From assembly GCA_046756245.1 (NCBI GenBank), contig JBHHVZ010000017.1:1-37046 (forward strand): a stretch of 37,046 bases of DNA, in the 5' to 3' direction. Below are positions 1 to 8,676 of this stretch, one piece after another. The notes below the pieces were generated by a model, which did not search any database, was not told the origin of the DNA, and saw only the letters and a program-made list of their open reading frames with translations. Each line of letters opens with the position of its first letter. Positions within the stretch are counted from its first letter, which is position 1. The stretch comes from G021776435 sp046756245 (GTDB taxonomy: Bacteria; Pseudomonadota; Alphaproteobacteria; Caulobacterales; Parvularculaceae). The position numbers were made by a program, and so were the translations under genes.

Positions 1-392
1 GCCGCCATAATCTACTTCGGTCCGAGAGCGGCCTGACGCCGACACCCCAAATACGTGAAACTTATCCCCGCCTGTTCAGACGGGCTTATGGTGCGGGGAT
101 GAATGTTTCGCGTCATCCCTTGCGCACTGCAGCGCACAGCGCGGCGGCGCAGACACGGGACCGCTCGCCGCTCGCGCCGTCCGGCCGAGTCGAGAGCAAA
201 CCTGTGTCTGCAGCGCGTCATTGCATGTCGCGCTGCGCACGGGATAACGGCGTCTGCGTTCCCCATTCGTTCGAAAATGGACAAAGTAGACCCTTTCGCC
301 CGCAACGTCAGGAAAACCGAGGGCTTCAAGTTTTTCATTTTTCGGAGTGGACACTTTTCGAGGCGGCGGAAGGAAGCGGCGCTGCGCCCTTT
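1..392. other. gene-poor flank with structured DNA and a repeat copy
   Basis: No convincing gene is visible. Open frames here have no recognisable domain and overlap one another on both strands. Two things stand out: a nested inverted repeat at 64-100 (8-bp outer arms enclosing a small hairpin) and one copy of a dispersed repeat at 258-328. The last 60 bases lie just downstream of the permease gene on the minus strand and show no clear intrinsic terminator. Confidence 0.5.
258..328 (+). repeat. dispersed repeat, copy 1
   Basis: This 71-base stretch aligns without gaps to 27897-27967 on the opposite strand, with 55 of 71 positions identical by hand count. The most conserved core reads CGTTCGAAAATGGACAAA. 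In one frame both copies translate to a similar short peptide: RSKMDKVDPFARNVRKTEGF here and RSKMDKMDPLALERRKSAGF in the other copy. Whether it is a decayed coding repeat, a conserved small ORF or a non-coding element cannot be decided from two copies. Confidence 0.7.
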
Positions 393-1229
393 TCAGCCGG
401 CGAACACGTCCCACAGAATCGCAAGCGCGGCGAGTCCGGCATAAGCGCCGAAGAGTTTCGACAAGAGCGCCCCTTCGACCCGGTGCGCCAGCCGGGCTCC
501 AAGCGGCGCAGCGATCGCCGTCATCGCCGCCATCACGATGAAGGCGGGCAGGTTGACGAAGCCGAACGACCCGGGCGGCAGGTCGGCATGGCCGAACCCG
601 GCGATGATGAATCCCGTCGCGCCCGGAATCGCAACCGCCATGCCGAAACCCGACGCCGTTGCGATCGCCCGATGGATCGACCGGCCCGACCAGGTCATCA
701 CCAGCACGCCGACCGCGCCGCCGCCAAGTCCCATCAGACTCGAAAAAAGCCCCGTTCCGAGACCGACAGGAATGTGTACGGACTTTTCGGTGAGATCGCT
801 CGCGAACCCGCGGCCCGAACGCCCGCGCCCGAACAGCCGGTGGAAAGCGACGTAAAACGCGCCGCCCGCAAACACGATGGAGAGAAATTCCGCCGGGACG
901 GCTTTCGAAGCGAGTCCGCCCGCCGCGGCGCCCGCCGCGATCCACGGCGCCCAGGCGCGCAGGAGCTTCAAGTCCACGTGACCGGCGGCATGATGGGTCA
1001 TCAGCGCACGCAGCGATGTGACGATGATGATCGAAAGCGAGGTTCCGATCGCGGCCTTGAGGCTTGGATCCTCGCCTGCGCCGAGCGCGGTGAATACGGC
1101 ATAGAGGGCCGGCACTGTGACGATGCCGCCGCCGATGCCGAAAAGGCCCCCAGCGAACCCCGCCGCAAAACCCGCCGCAAGCACAGCGATGAGCAGCATT
1201 CCGTACTCGGAAATAAATTCTGCAAGCAC
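393..1229 (-). CDS. TauE/SafE family sulfite exporter-like permease
   Basis: A 278-residue, very hydrophobic protein with about eight predicted membrane segments. Near the N-terminus it has the family's glycine-rich GGLFGIGGGIVTVPAL motif, and a second glycine-rich repeat (SLMGLGGGAVGVLVM) in the C-terminal half, as expected for the duplicated TauE/SafE fold. Family members export sulfite, sulfoacetate or other organosulfur anions across the inner membrane; the substrate here is not shown. The GTG start used lies three bases after the dusA stop, implying co-transcription; an in-frame ATG ten codons later (1199) is possible. The SulP transporter two genes upstream suggests a common theme of inorganic anion handling, which is inference. 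Confidence 0.85.
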   Translation of the reverse strand: MLAEFISEYGMLLIAVLAAGFAAGFAGGLFGIGGGIVTVPALYAVFTALGAGEDPSLKAAIGTSLSIIIVTSLRALMTHHAAGHVDLKLLRAWAPWIAAGAAAGGLASKAVPAEFLSIVFAGGAFYVAFHRLFGRGRSGRGFASDLTEKSVHIPVGLGTGLFSSLMGLGGGAVGVLVMTWSGRSIHRAIATASGFGMAVAIPGATGFIIAGFGHADLPPGSFGFVNLPAFIVMAAMTAIAAPLGARLAHRVEGALLSKLFGAYAGLAALAILWDVFAG

Positions 1230-1232
1230 GAT

Positions 1233-2258
1233 TCAAACCGCCGCCGCACGCGCCGCGCGCATTTTCTCAAGCGCCCGGTCGAGAATGTCGGGACCGCCAT
1301 GCGGCCCTTCCTCCGACAAAAAACGCCGCCAGACGCGCGCTCCGGGTTCAGCGTGATAGAGGCCGAGCATATGACGCGCAACGCCATGCGGACGCACGCC
1401 TGCCTTCGCCATCCTCTTCAGATAGGCCGACATCGCCATGACGACGGCTTCGCGCGACGGCGCATCGCCCGCTTCGCCGAACAGGCGGTTATCGACATCG
1501 GCCAGAATATAGGGCCGGTCATAAGCCGCCCGGCCCAGCATGACGCCGTCAAAGCCGGCAAGATGCGCCTGCGCCTCCTCGATCGTTTCGATCCCGCCGT
1601 TCAGGATTACGGCAAGGTCGGGCCGCGCGCGTTTCAGCCGGCGCACAAGGGCGTAATCGAGCGGCGGAACGGTGCGGTTGTCTTTGGGCGAGAGCCCCTG
1701 AAGCCAAGCCTTGCGCGCATGCACCATGAATACGGCGCAGCCGGCCGCGGCGACAGCGTCGATAAAGGCGAAAAGGCTTTCTTCCGGGCCCTGATCGTCG
1801 ACGCCGATGCGGCATTTGACGGTGACGGGAATGGAGACGGCGTTTCGCATGGCGGCGACGCAGTCGGCGACCAGTTCCGGCGTCTTCATCAGCACCGCGC
1901 CGAATGCGCCAGACTGTACCCTGTCCGACGGACAGCCGACATTGAGATTGATCTCGTCATGGCCGAAGTCGGCGCCGATCCGCGCCGCCGCCGCCAGCCT
2001 GCCCGGGTCCGATCCGCCGAGTTGGAGCGCAACCGGGTGTTCGCTTTCGTCAAAGCCCAGAAGCCGTTCGGCGTCGCCGCGCACAACCGCCTCGGCCGTA
2101 ATCATTTCCGTATAAAGACGGGCGCGCCGGCTCAAAAGCCGGTGGAAATACCGGCAGTGCCGGTCGGTGCCGTCCATCATCGGCGCAATACAGAATCGAT
2201 AGAGAGAATGGGTCGGCACGGGCGCTCCCGGTCTCAGCCTGTCAATGTCGGCCGTCAT
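1233..2258 (-). CDS. dusA: tRNA-dihydrouridine(20/20a) synthase DusA
   Basis: A flavoenzyme that reduces uridine in the tRNA D-loop. The 341-residue product opens with FCIAPMMDGTDRHCRYFHRL, the DusA form of the TIM-barrel start. It carries the catalytic-cysteine motif NLNVGCPSDRVQSGAFGAVLM, the substrate/FMN segment VTVKCRIGVDD, and FMVHARKAWLQGLSPKDNR, which is characteristic of DusA rather than DusB or DusC. An in-frame TTG exists at 2294, but I chose the ATG at 2258 because GGAAGG precedes it at good spacing. It sits between sulP and the TauE-like gene, with three bases to the latter. Confidence 0.92.
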   Translation of the reverse strand: MTADIDRLRPGAPVPTHSLYRFCIAPMMDGTDRHCRYFHRLLSRRARLYTEMITAEAVVRGDAERLLGFDESEHPVALQLGGSDPGRLAAAARIGADFGHDEINLNVGCPSDRVQSGAFGAVLMKTPELVADCVAAMRNAVSIPVTVKCRIGVDDQGPEESLFAFIDAVAAAGCAVFMVHARKAWLQGLSPKDNRTVPPLDYALVRRLKRARPDLAVILNGGIETIEEAQAHLAGFDGVMLGRAAYDRPYILADVDNRLFGEAGDAPSREAVVMAMSAYLKRMAKAGVRPHGVARHMLGLYHAEPGARVWRRFLSEEGPHGGPDILDRALEKMRAARAAAV

Positions 2259-2323
2259 CGCCCTTCCATAAGCGTCCGGCGCGCGCTTTCGCAAGTCTCG
2301 CCGCCGACGCGCGACGGCGTCCT

Positions 2324-4027
2324 CTACGCCGCCCCTGCGCCGTCAAGCTGGCGCAGCGCGGCTTCGATCGCCTCGCGCCGCTCTGCAAAACGCCGCGAGG
2401 GCGGCACCGTGTCCAGCACGCCGAGCCCTTCGAGGGCGCGCCGCGCATGACCGTCAAGGCCTGCGACGAACACGGTCTGACCATGCGCGACGGCGAGCTC
2501 AAGGAGCTCCTGAATGGCGAGCGCGGCGCTGGTGTCCACATAACCGACATGCGTGAAATCATAAATGACGATGCTGTGGCCGGTAAGTTGCGGCGAGGCC
2601 CGCCGGGCGAGTTCGCGCGCCGACGCGTAAGAGAACGTGCCGGTGAGCAGCGTGACGAGGATCTTGCCTTCGGCCAAGCGAAGCAACGCTTTTTCCTCGT
2701 CGCTAAGATGGTCGAGTTCGTCAATATTGGCGGTCTGTTTGAGACCCTTGAGCTGCTCCTCGGCGAGCCAGCGCGAATTGACGAAGCTCGCCAGAATGAT
2801 CCCGACGGCGACGGCGGTGATGAGGTCGACAAACACCGTCAGCCCGAAGGTGATCAGCATTATGACGAATTTCTGCCGCGGCGCCCGACGCATCTTTTTC
2901 AGATACCCCCAGTCGATAATGTCCCAGCCGACTTTCATCAGGATCGCGGCGAGAATCGCATGCGGCACATGCGCCACCAGCGGCCCCAGTCCAAGCGCCA
3001 GACCGAGAAGCGCAAGCGCGTGCAGCGCGCCCGATACGGGCGTGCGCCCGCCGGCGCGGACATTGACGACGGTGCGCATGGTGGCGCCGGCGCCCGGCAG
3101 CCCGCCGATAAGTCCGGCCAGTACATTGCCGATTCCCTGCCCGACAAGCTCCTTATCGGAATCATGACGGGTCTTGGTCACCGAATCCGCCACCAGCGAT
3201 GTCAACAGGCTGTCGATCGAGCCGAGAAGCGCCAGCACGAATCCGGCCTGAAGCATCGGCGCAAGCGCGCTCAATGGCAGGCTCGGCGCGATAACGGACG
3301 GAAGGCCGGCCGGAACCTCGCCGATCTCCGGCAGGCCCCTGAAGACGAAAGCGGCGACCGCCGTGCCCAATACCAGTGCGGCGAGCGGCGCCGGAAACAA
3401 CCGCTGCAGCCGCTTTGGCCAAAAAACAATCAGCGCAAGCGTCGCCGAAGCGAACAAGAGCGCCCTCAAATCAAGCGTTGCGATGTCGAGGCTTGCAAGC
3501 GCTTCCAGCGTTCCCGGAACGCCGCCGGTCGACGCCGGCAAGCCGAGAAACGGCAAAGTCTGGATGATCATAATAATGACGCCGATGCCGGTCATGAATC
3601 CCGACACCACAGAATAAGGCGTGTAGACGATGTACTTCCCGATCCCCAGAAGTCCGAAGCCCATCTGGATGAGGCCGCCCAGCATCACGATCGTGAACGC
3701 TTCGGGCATCGTACTGGCGTGGCTGGCGACGACGGCGCCCATGACAACGGTCATCGGTCCGGTCGGCCCCGACACCTGAGCCGGCGTGCCGCCGAATATC
3801 GTAGCGAAGAAGCCGACTGCGATCGCGCCGTAAAGCCCTGCGATCGGTCCTGCGCCCGATGCGACGCCGAACGCCAGCGCCAGCGGCAAGGCGACGACCG
3901 CGGCGGTCAGCCCGCCGAATATGTCATTACGAAATTGTTCGCCGCTATAACCGGATTTCAACGTCGCAATGAGCGCCGGCGAAAACAAAGAGCGCCAGCG
4001 GTTTTGTTCGCCCGGAATAGTCGCCAT
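2324..4027 (-). CDS. SulP family inorganic anion transporter with STAS domain
   Basis: A 567-residue inner-membrane transporter. Residues about 25-425 form the SulP/SLC26 membrane domain (GLTAAVVALPLALAFGVASG near the start, then GTPAQVSGPTGPMTVV and the NVLAGLIGGLPGAGATMRT segment typical of the family). Residues about 450-560 form a cytoplasmic STAS domain with HSIVIYDFTHVGYVDTSAAL. Relatives move sulfate, bicarbonate or other anions by proton or sodium symport; no carbonic anhydrase gene lies nearby, so the substrate is open. The start is ATG with GGGAG upstream. It follows the tRNA-fMet gene and precedes dusA by about 65 bases. Confidence 0.92.
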   Translation of the reverse strand: MATIPGEQNRWRSLFSPALIATLKSGYSGEQFRNDIFGGLTAAVVALPLALAFGVASGAGPIAGLYGAIAVGFFATIFGGTPAQVSGPTGPMTVVMGAVVASHASTMPEAFTIVMLGGLIQMGFGLLGIGKYIVYTPYSVVSGFMTGIGVIIMIIQTLPFLGLPASTGGVPGTLEALASLDIATLDLRALLFASATLALIVFWPKRLQRLFPAPLAALVLGTAVAAFVFRGLPEIGEVPAGLPSVIAPSLPLSALAPMLQAGFVLALLGSIDSLLTSLVADSVTKTRHDSDKELVGQGIGNVLAGLIGGLPGAGATMRTVVNVRAGGRTPVSGALHALALLGLALGLGPLVAHVPHAILAAILMKVGWDIIDWGYLKKMRRAPRQKFVIMLITFGLTVFVDLITAVAVGIILASFVNSRWLAEEQLKGLKQTANIDELDHLSDEEKALLRLAEGKILVTLLTGTFSYASARELARRASPQLTGHSIVIYDFTHVGYVDTSAALAIQELLELAVAHGQTVFVAGLDGHARRALEGLGVLDTVPPSRRFAERREAIEAALRQLDGAGAA

Positions 4028-4105
4028 GGCGGTTTCATGCTCCCTGCGCCATCACGGCCGGGCGCATGGCGGCTGGTCATTTTCTTTAATCAATTCCTGG
4101 CGGTT

Positions 4106-4182
<77 letters not shown>

Positions 4183-4277
4183 TCATCAAACCGTGCGGCT
4201 CTCATCGCCGACGAGAGGGCGGTTGTTAACGCCCTGTACAATTAAAATCAAGCGCTCGGCGGCGGAAATCGTCTTTG

Positions 4278-4811
4278 TTAGCTGGCTTTCTCGACCTGGC
4301 CGAATTCGAGTTCGACCGGCGTGGCGCGGCCGAAGATCGACACCGCCACTTTCAGGCGCGCCGTATCTTCGTCAACATCTTCGACAACACCGGAAAACGA
4401 TGCGAAAGGTCCGTCGGTGACGCGCACGCTTTCGCCGATTTCAAACATGATCGAAGGCCGCGGACGCTCCGCACCCTCCTCGATGACGCCTCGGATCCGG
4501 TCGACTTCCATTTGCGAAACCGGCAGCGGCTTCTTGCCCGAGCCGAGAAAGCCCGTCACCTTCGGAGTATCCTTGATGAGATGGTAGGTTTCGTCGTTCA
4601 GCTCCATCTTCACCAGTACATAACCGGGAAAGAATCGTCGTTCAGTGTTGATCTTCCGTCCACGCCGGACTTCGGTCACTTCCTCAGTCGGCACGAATAC
4701 GTCTTCGATGAGGCTTTCGAGGCCTTTTTCCTTCGCCGCCAGTTTAATGGCTTCCGCCACCTTCTTTTCGAAGTTGGAATAGGCGTGAACGATGTACCAT
4801 TGATGGGCCAT
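4278..4811 (-). CDS. nusG: transcription termination/antitermination factor NusG
   Basis: The RNA polymerase elongation factor that also links to Rho and the ribosome. The 177-residue product begins MAHQWYIVHAYSNFEKKVAE, the NGN domain. It contains RRFFPGYVLVKMELNDETYHLI and TPKVTGFLG, and ends in a KOW domain (VRVTDGPFASFSGVVEDVD). I used the ATG at 4811, preceded by GGAAG; an ATG four codons upstream (4823) is less like the family. It directly follows secE, as in most bacteria. Downstream, however, is tRNA-fMet rather than the ribosomal protein gene rplK. Confidence 0.97.
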   Translation of the reverse strand: MAHQWYIVHAYSNFEKKVAEAIKLAAKEKGLESLIEDVFVPTEEVTEVRRGRKINTERRFFPGYVLVKMELNDETYHLIKDTPKVTGFLGSGKKPLPVSQMEVDRIRGVIEEGAERPRPSIMFEIGESVRVTDGPFASFSGVVEDVDEDTARLKVAVSIFGRATPVELEFGQVEKAS

Positions 4812-4838
4812 GGAAGATTCCATCTCTGTCGTTGGCGT

Positions 4839-5126
4839 CTATTGAAGTCGGTCGAGCGGCACGCAGTCGATCGGCAAAATCGTGCACACGCCGAAACGCA
4901 GCGTCTGATCGACGAGGAAGAAGAAGATCGCCATAATCGCAACCATAATCAGCACCATCACGGTCGAAACCAGCGTCTCGTTGCGCGACGTCCAGGTGAC
5001 CTTGGCGCCCTCGTTGCGAACTTGCTGAATGAAATCGAACGGGTTCGTGCGTTTCTTCTTTTTCACCTCGACGGCCTTGCCCTCGATTACGCCGCTGTCG
5101 GTAGTCGGTTTTTTCGGTTTCGCCAT
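4839..5126 (-). CDS. secE: preprotein translocase subunit SecE
   Basis: The essential small subunit of the SecYEG channel. The 95-residue protein begins MAKPKKPTTDSG, has a lysine-rich stretch, then the conserved amphipathic segment NPFDFIQQVRNEGAKVTWTS and a single membrane helix (TVMVLIMVAIMAIFFFLVDQ). The open frame extends far upstream through the tRNA-Trp gene, but that extension is not coding; the ATG at 5126 fits family length. The short tail after the helix (CTILPIDCVPLDRLQ) is longer than in many SecE proteins. It is followed by nusG 27 bases on. Confidence 0.95.
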   Translation of the reverse strand: MAKPKKPTTDSGVIEGKAVEVKKKKRTNPFDFIQQVRNEGAKVTWTSRNETLVSTVMVLIMVAIMAIFFFLVDQTLRFGVCTILPIDCVPLDRLQ

Positions 5127-5246
5127 TTGCGTCGCCTTCGCCGTCTGGAACTCTTGAGGACAGGAACTCTCGCGCCCCCGCCGGGACGCCGCTATTCTTC
5201 TGATAATTTCGGAAGAGGGCCTTTTACCTATACGTTTTCCGCGCCC

Positions 5247-5252
5247 CGTCAA
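5247..5252 (-). promoter_or_regulatory. possible -35 element between tRNA-Trp and secE
   Basis: TTGACG is read on the minus strand between tRNA-Trp and secE. The nearest TATAGG-like -10 lies only about 14 bases on, shorter than ideal, so this is a weak candidate for a secE-nusG promoter. Read-through from the tRNA gene is the alternative. Confidence 0.25.
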
Positions 5253-5299
5253 GCGGCGCGGCGGCCAAATTCCGCCTCGGGCGGCCAATCCGCCGGCCC

Positions 5300-5375
5300 T
5301 GGCAGGGGCGGAGGGACTCGAACCCCCGGCCCTCGGTTTTGGAGACCGATGCTCTACCAACTGAGCTACACCCCT
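5300..5375 (-). tRNA. tRNA-Trp (anticodon CCA)
   Basis: A 76-nt cloverleaf on the minus strand with acceptor AGGGGTG, D-arm GCTCAGTTGGTAGAGC, anticodon loop CTCCAAA (anticodon at 5340-5342), T-arm GGGTTCGAGTCCC and encoded CCA. The arrangement tRNA-Trp then secE then nusG is the usual bacterial one. Confidence 0.97.
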
Positions 5376-5464
5376 AGGCCGGCCCATGGCTTACGGCCTG
5401 CGCGCGCGGCTTTCAATAGGGAAGATTGAGGAGCACCCGCAGCGCCCCTGGCCCGTCGGCGGGC

Positions 5465-6406
5465 TCAGCGCTCTACAAGATCGCCGCCGACATATACGTC
5501 GCCCCCGCCGGCGCGCTTGAGACGGCCCGAGACCGAACCAAGCCGCACCTCGGCTGATGTCGACAGGCGCAGGTCCGGCCTCACCGCTTCGCCCTCAAAC
5601 AGCACGCCGCCTGAGCCGTCGATGACCGCGCGCAGGCTGTCTGCGCGCCCGGCCTGCACCGCCACCGCGCCGGAGCCCGCAATTCGGGCCGTCAGCGGCC
5701 CGTCGAGGCGCGCCGCCCGCAAAAGCCCGGACCCGGCGATTGAAACGTCAAGCATGCCGTCGATATCTCCGATCATGACGTCCCCCGCCCCGGCGATATT
5801 GATATCGGCCATGGCGGCGTCTCCCGTCATCACATCGGCGTCGCCCGATACGTCAATTTCAAGACCTGCAGCGATGTCCCCCATAACCAGCCGGCTTCCG
5901 GCGACCACCCCGATTACCGCCTCGTCGGCGTCACCGGCTTCGCCGTAAACATAGCAGGCGTCAAGCGACAGGGATCCATTGATGCTCTCCATAGAGAGCT
6001 TGACGCGCGCATCGATGAAACTCACATCGCCCGCGCGCGGCATCGTCACAAGGATGGTCGGAAAGTCTTCGAAAAATCCTTCATCAAACGGGGCGCTCTT
6101 TGACATTTTGCGTCCCTTGCGCGGATGAAACTCCCGGCGAATGCGCGAATTGCAACAGTCATCGACCAAATCTTCGCGCCATATTTCACCGGCAACCGTC
6201 ACGACGCCATCTGCAACCGAGACGCGGACGGGGCGATAGTCCTTGCCCTGGCGAATGATGACCTCGAGTTCATCCCCCGTGTTCGCAGCAATTTCAACAG
6301 TTCCGGTGAGGTTCTCGAAGCGTATGTCGTTTGCGTCGAACCGCGCCCCGGAAGCCGGCCCGATACATATTATAGTCGCCGCCAGAATAAACGCTGTCGT
6401 CCGCAT
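5465..6406 (-). CDS. exported GIN-domain (DUF2807-like) beta-repeat protein
   Basis: A 313-residue protein with a clear signal peptide (MRTTAFILAATIICIGPASG) and no other membrane segment, so periplasmic or surface-exposed. The C-terminal half has a repeating pattern of about 20-residue turns with GSG/GAG/SGD steps (for example SIAGSGLLRAARLDG, RIAGSGAVAVQAG, VIDGSGGVLFEG). That matches the right-handed beta-helix of the head GIN domain family. Function is unknown; such proteins are annotated as putative adhesin heads, without firm proof. The ATG at 6406 is preferred over a GTG one codon earlier, with GGAG about ten bases upstream. It lies after the lpx terminator and so probably has its own promoter. 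Confidence 0.75.
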   Translation of the reverse strand: MRTTAFILAATIICIGPASGARFDANDIRFENLTGTVEIAANTGDELEVIIRQGKDYRPVRVSVADGVVTVAGEIWREDLVDDCCNSRIRREFHPRKGRKMSKSAPFDEGFFEDFPTILVTMPRAGDVSFIDARVKLSMESINGSLSLDACYVYGEAGDADEAVIGVVAGSRLVMGDIAAGLEIDVSGDADVMTGDAAMADINIAGAGDVMIGDIDGMLDVSIAGSGLLRAARLDGPLTARIAGSGAVAVQAGRADSLRAVIDGSGGVLFEGEAVRPDLRLSTSAEVRLGSVSGRLKRAGGGDVYVGGDLVER

Positions 6407-6480
6407 CACTCACGTCTCCGCCTGGGCGTCCTGACAATCGCCGAAATTGGCGCGCCACATAAACATACAGGCTCATCAGC

Positions 6481-6500
6481 AAAAAACGGGCCGCGGCCCA
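6481..6500 (-). terminator. intrinsic terminator downstream of lpxB
   Basis: On the minus strand the self-complementary GGGCCGCGGCCC is followed by G and six T residues, about 95 bases after the lpxB stop. The stem is short once a loop is allowed, but the T tract is good. It would end the long envelope operon before the GIN-domain gene. Confidence 0.6.
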
Positions 6501-6592
6501 GCTGCGCAGCGCCATTCGGGGCGAACACTCAATTCCGCCCAGTCCTCGAGGCCGTTTCATTCTGAAACAGTCGTTTTGGACTGAAAGGCCGA

Positions 6593-7801
6593 TCACAGAT
6601 CGTCGTCGTCAGCGATCCAGGACAGGATCGTCCGCGCAGCCCTGTCAGCGGCCGAAGGGCCCGATAATTCCAACATCTCAAGCAAAGGCCGAAACGATTC
6701 GCATTGCGCGCGCCTCGCCTCCTCGTCCGTCAGCAGCGTTTCAAGCGCGTCCGCCATAGCGTCAGGCGTGCAGTTTTCCTGCAGAAATTCCGGGATTACG
6801 GCGCGACCGGCTGCGAAATTCAAGACGGAAGCGAAGGGAGTCGTCATGACGCGGCGCGCCCAAAAGGCCGTCAATGGGTCGACCCTGTAGGCGATAATCA
6901 TCGGCGTCGCATTGATCGCCAGTTCCGTCGTCACGGTTCCGGAAACCGCGAGTGCGGCGTCAACGCCGGCGAAAGCATCATACTTTTCTTCTGCACCGAT
7001 AAACATTGGCGGGGTCGGCCAGCCTTCAAGCGCGTGACGGGCCGCTTCCGTGATGCTTGGCGCAAGCAGCGCAATCACCGCAAGGTTCGGCAAGCGCGCG
7101 CGCAACCGTTCGACGGTCTCGCGAAAGCGCGGCTCTAAACGCCGAAACTCGCTGATGCGGCTACCTAAAAGAACTGCGAGAACCTGCGTATCCTGCCCCA
7201 ATTCATAGCGGCGTCGAAACGCAGCGCCGTCGCCGCGCGCGGCCCAGGCTGCCTGAAAGTTCGGATTGCCGACGAATTTCGCTCTAACCCCTACCGCTTT
7301 GAAATAAGCCGGCTCAAACGGCAATAATGTCAACACGCCGGAAAAGTAGCGGCGGACAAAATCGACTCGTTTTGGCCGCGACGCCCAAACCTGCGGCGCA
7401 GCGAATTTGTATACCGCCGTCCGCGGCGAATATTGCCGCAATCGTTTGGCGCCGACCCTGGAAAACGCCCAGCCGTCAATAAACACTGCGATGTCCGCCT
7501 GTTTTCGCGCAGCGAGCTGCGCAAGGTCTTTGGCTCGGCGAAATCCAAGCGGCAGCGCGCGCACAACCTCGGAAAATCCCATGACCGATAGAGAATCTAT
7601 GGCGAACAGGCTTTGAAATCCTTCCCGCTCCATCAACGGACCCCCGCACCCGAAATATTCTGTATTTGGCGGGGCCTGTTTTCTCAGGGACTGGAGCAGC
7701 GCAGCGCCAAGCCCGTCACCGGACGGCTCAACGGCCGCAAGCAGAATCCTCAGCGGCGTACCCTCAACCGCCGCAGGCGCGCGAATACGCCCTCCTCTCA
7801 C
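6593..7801 (-). CDS. lpxB: lipid-A-disaccharide synthase LpxB
   Basis: A GT19 glycosyltransferase at the inner membrane that joins UDP-2,3-diacylglucosamine and lipid X. The 402-residue product has the N-terminal LRILLAAVEPSGDGLGAALL (family pattern AGExSGDxxGA, with P in place of the usual A/S before SGD). It also has ECGGPLMEREG-like YFGCGGPLMEREGFQSL, the SVMGFSEV segment, APQVWASRPKR, and the nucleotide-site motif LLGSRISEFRRLEP. The GTG start overlaps an 11-base tandem repeat that also holds the lpxI stop. A GGAGG lies just inside the frame, so the exact start is uncertain. Confidence 0.95.
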   Translation of the reverse strand: MRGGRIRAPAAVEGTPLRILLAAVEPSGDGLGAALLQSLRKQAPPNTEYFGCGGPLMEREGFQSLFAIDSLSVMGFSEVVRALPLGFRRAKDLAQLAARKQADIAVFIDGWAFSRVGAKRLRQYSPRTAVYKFAAPQVWASRPKRVDFVRRYFSGVLTLLPFEPAYFKAVGVRAKFVGNPNFQAAWAARGDGAAFRRRYELGQDTQVLAVLLGSRISEFRRLEPRFRETVERLRARLPNLAVIALLAPSITEAARHALEGWPTPPMFIGAEEKYDAFAGVDAALAVSGTVTTELAINATPMIIAYRVDPLTAFWARRVMTTPFASVLNFAAGRAVIPEFLQENCTPDAMADALETLLTDEEARRAQCESFRPLLEMLELSGPSAADRAARTILSWIADDDDL

Positions 7802-7827
7802 TTCTCTCTCACTTCTCTCTCACTTCC
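7793..7827 (-). repeat. 11-base tandem repeat at the lpxI/lpxB junction
   Basis: The minus strand reads AAGTGAGAGAG twice in tandem and then AAGTGAGAGGAGG. The first unit encodes the last codons of lpxI, the TGA stop lies in the second, and the third supplies the lpxB GTG start and a Shine-Dalgarno-like AGGAGG. The repeat therefore sets both the spacing and the initiation signals of the gene pair. Confidence 0.75.
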
Positions 7828-8660
7828 TCATCAGTGAAACCATAGACAAAAAGGCCCAGCGCATCAGCCGTCGCGGCGACGGCGACCGGATCGATGACGA
7901 TTGCAACACCGGCCTCCACGGCAATTCCCGACAGTCCTGCTTTATGCGCGCGGCGCACCGTCTCTGCTCCAATTGTCGGCAAATCGACGCGCAACTCCTG
8001 GCCGGGTTTTGGTCGTTTGACCAGAACGCCTGCGCGCACGCCGCCCCGCAGCGCCGCTGGAAGGGCCGCGCACCGTTCCAGCATCGCATCCGTCCCCTCC
8101 GCAGCCTCCACGGCCAGCACGAGCCCTTGCGCGGCCACCGCAGCCTGGCCGACCTCCAGCGCGCCGAGTGCGCGGACAACGGCGGCGCCTTTGCAGATAT
8201 CGTCGAAGTCGGATTCGTCTGGGCTCAGGGCGCCGAGAGGACCGGCCGGCGCCGCCAGATCCGCCGTTACTTCTTCCGCCCCAATGACAAACAGCCCTTC
8301 CGCCTCAATCGCGTCGACGAGAACGCGCAACAATGATCCATCGCCCCCCGCTGCGGCGGCGAGCACCTTCGGCAGTAACGCCGCGCCGCGCCAGTCCGGC
8401 TTGAGATTTTTGAAATCCGGCCGTTGTACGACGCCCGCCATCACTGCTGCGTCACAACCTTCCGTCTTCAAAATCCGGAGTATTTTGCCGGCTTCGGCCA
8501 ACCCGCAGGACTCGCCCGGAAAGTCTTCAAGTTCTGACTCGGCATAGCCCTCAAGTCTGATGACATAAAAATCTTCGCCGCGCCCGGCGCAAGCGCGCGC
8601 GATTCGTTCCGGCAACGCGCCGCCGCCGGCGATGATTCCAAGTTTGGACCAACGCGTCAT
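7809..8660 (-). CDS. lpxI: UDP-2,3-diacylglucosamine pyrophosphatase LpxI
   Basis: Hydrolyses UDP-2,3-diacylglucosamine to lipid X plus UMP; it is the alphaproteobacterial replacement for LpxH. The 283-residue protein starts KLGIIAGGGALPERIARACA, contains VMAGVVQRPDFKNLKPDW, and has the C-terminal RVDLPTIGAETVRRAHKAGL. The aspartate of DLPTIG (about residue 226) corresponds to the catalytic Asp described for the Caulobacter enzyme. It lies between lpxA and lpxB, the expected place, and ends within a short tandem repeat shared with the lpxB start. Confidence 0.95.
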   Translation of the reverse strand: MTRWSKLGIIAGGGALPERIARACAGRGEDFYVIRLEGYAESELEDFPGESCGLAEAGKILRILKTEGCDAAVMAGVVQRPDFKNLKPDWRGAALLPKVLAAAAGGDGSLLRVLVDAIEAEGLFVIGAEEVTADLAAPAGPLGALSPDESDFDDICKGAAVVRALGALEVGQAAVAAQGLVLAVEAAEGTDAMLERCAALPAALRGGVRAGVLVKRPKPGQELRVDLPTIGAETVRRAHKAGLSGIAVEAGVAIVIDPVAVAATADALGLFVYGFTDEEVREK

Positions 8661-8676
8661 GATGTCAGGCCACTAT

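Noticed and set aside
99..2450. A 783-codon open frame on the plus strand across the permease and dusA genes.
   Set aside because: It is antisense to two clear genes, is rich in Arg/Ala/Asp/His with no domain, and long antisense frames are expected in GC-rich DNA.
5127..5387. An 87-codon N-terminal extension of SecE.
   Set aside because: The extension translates the tRNA-Trp gene; SecE is of normal length from 5126.
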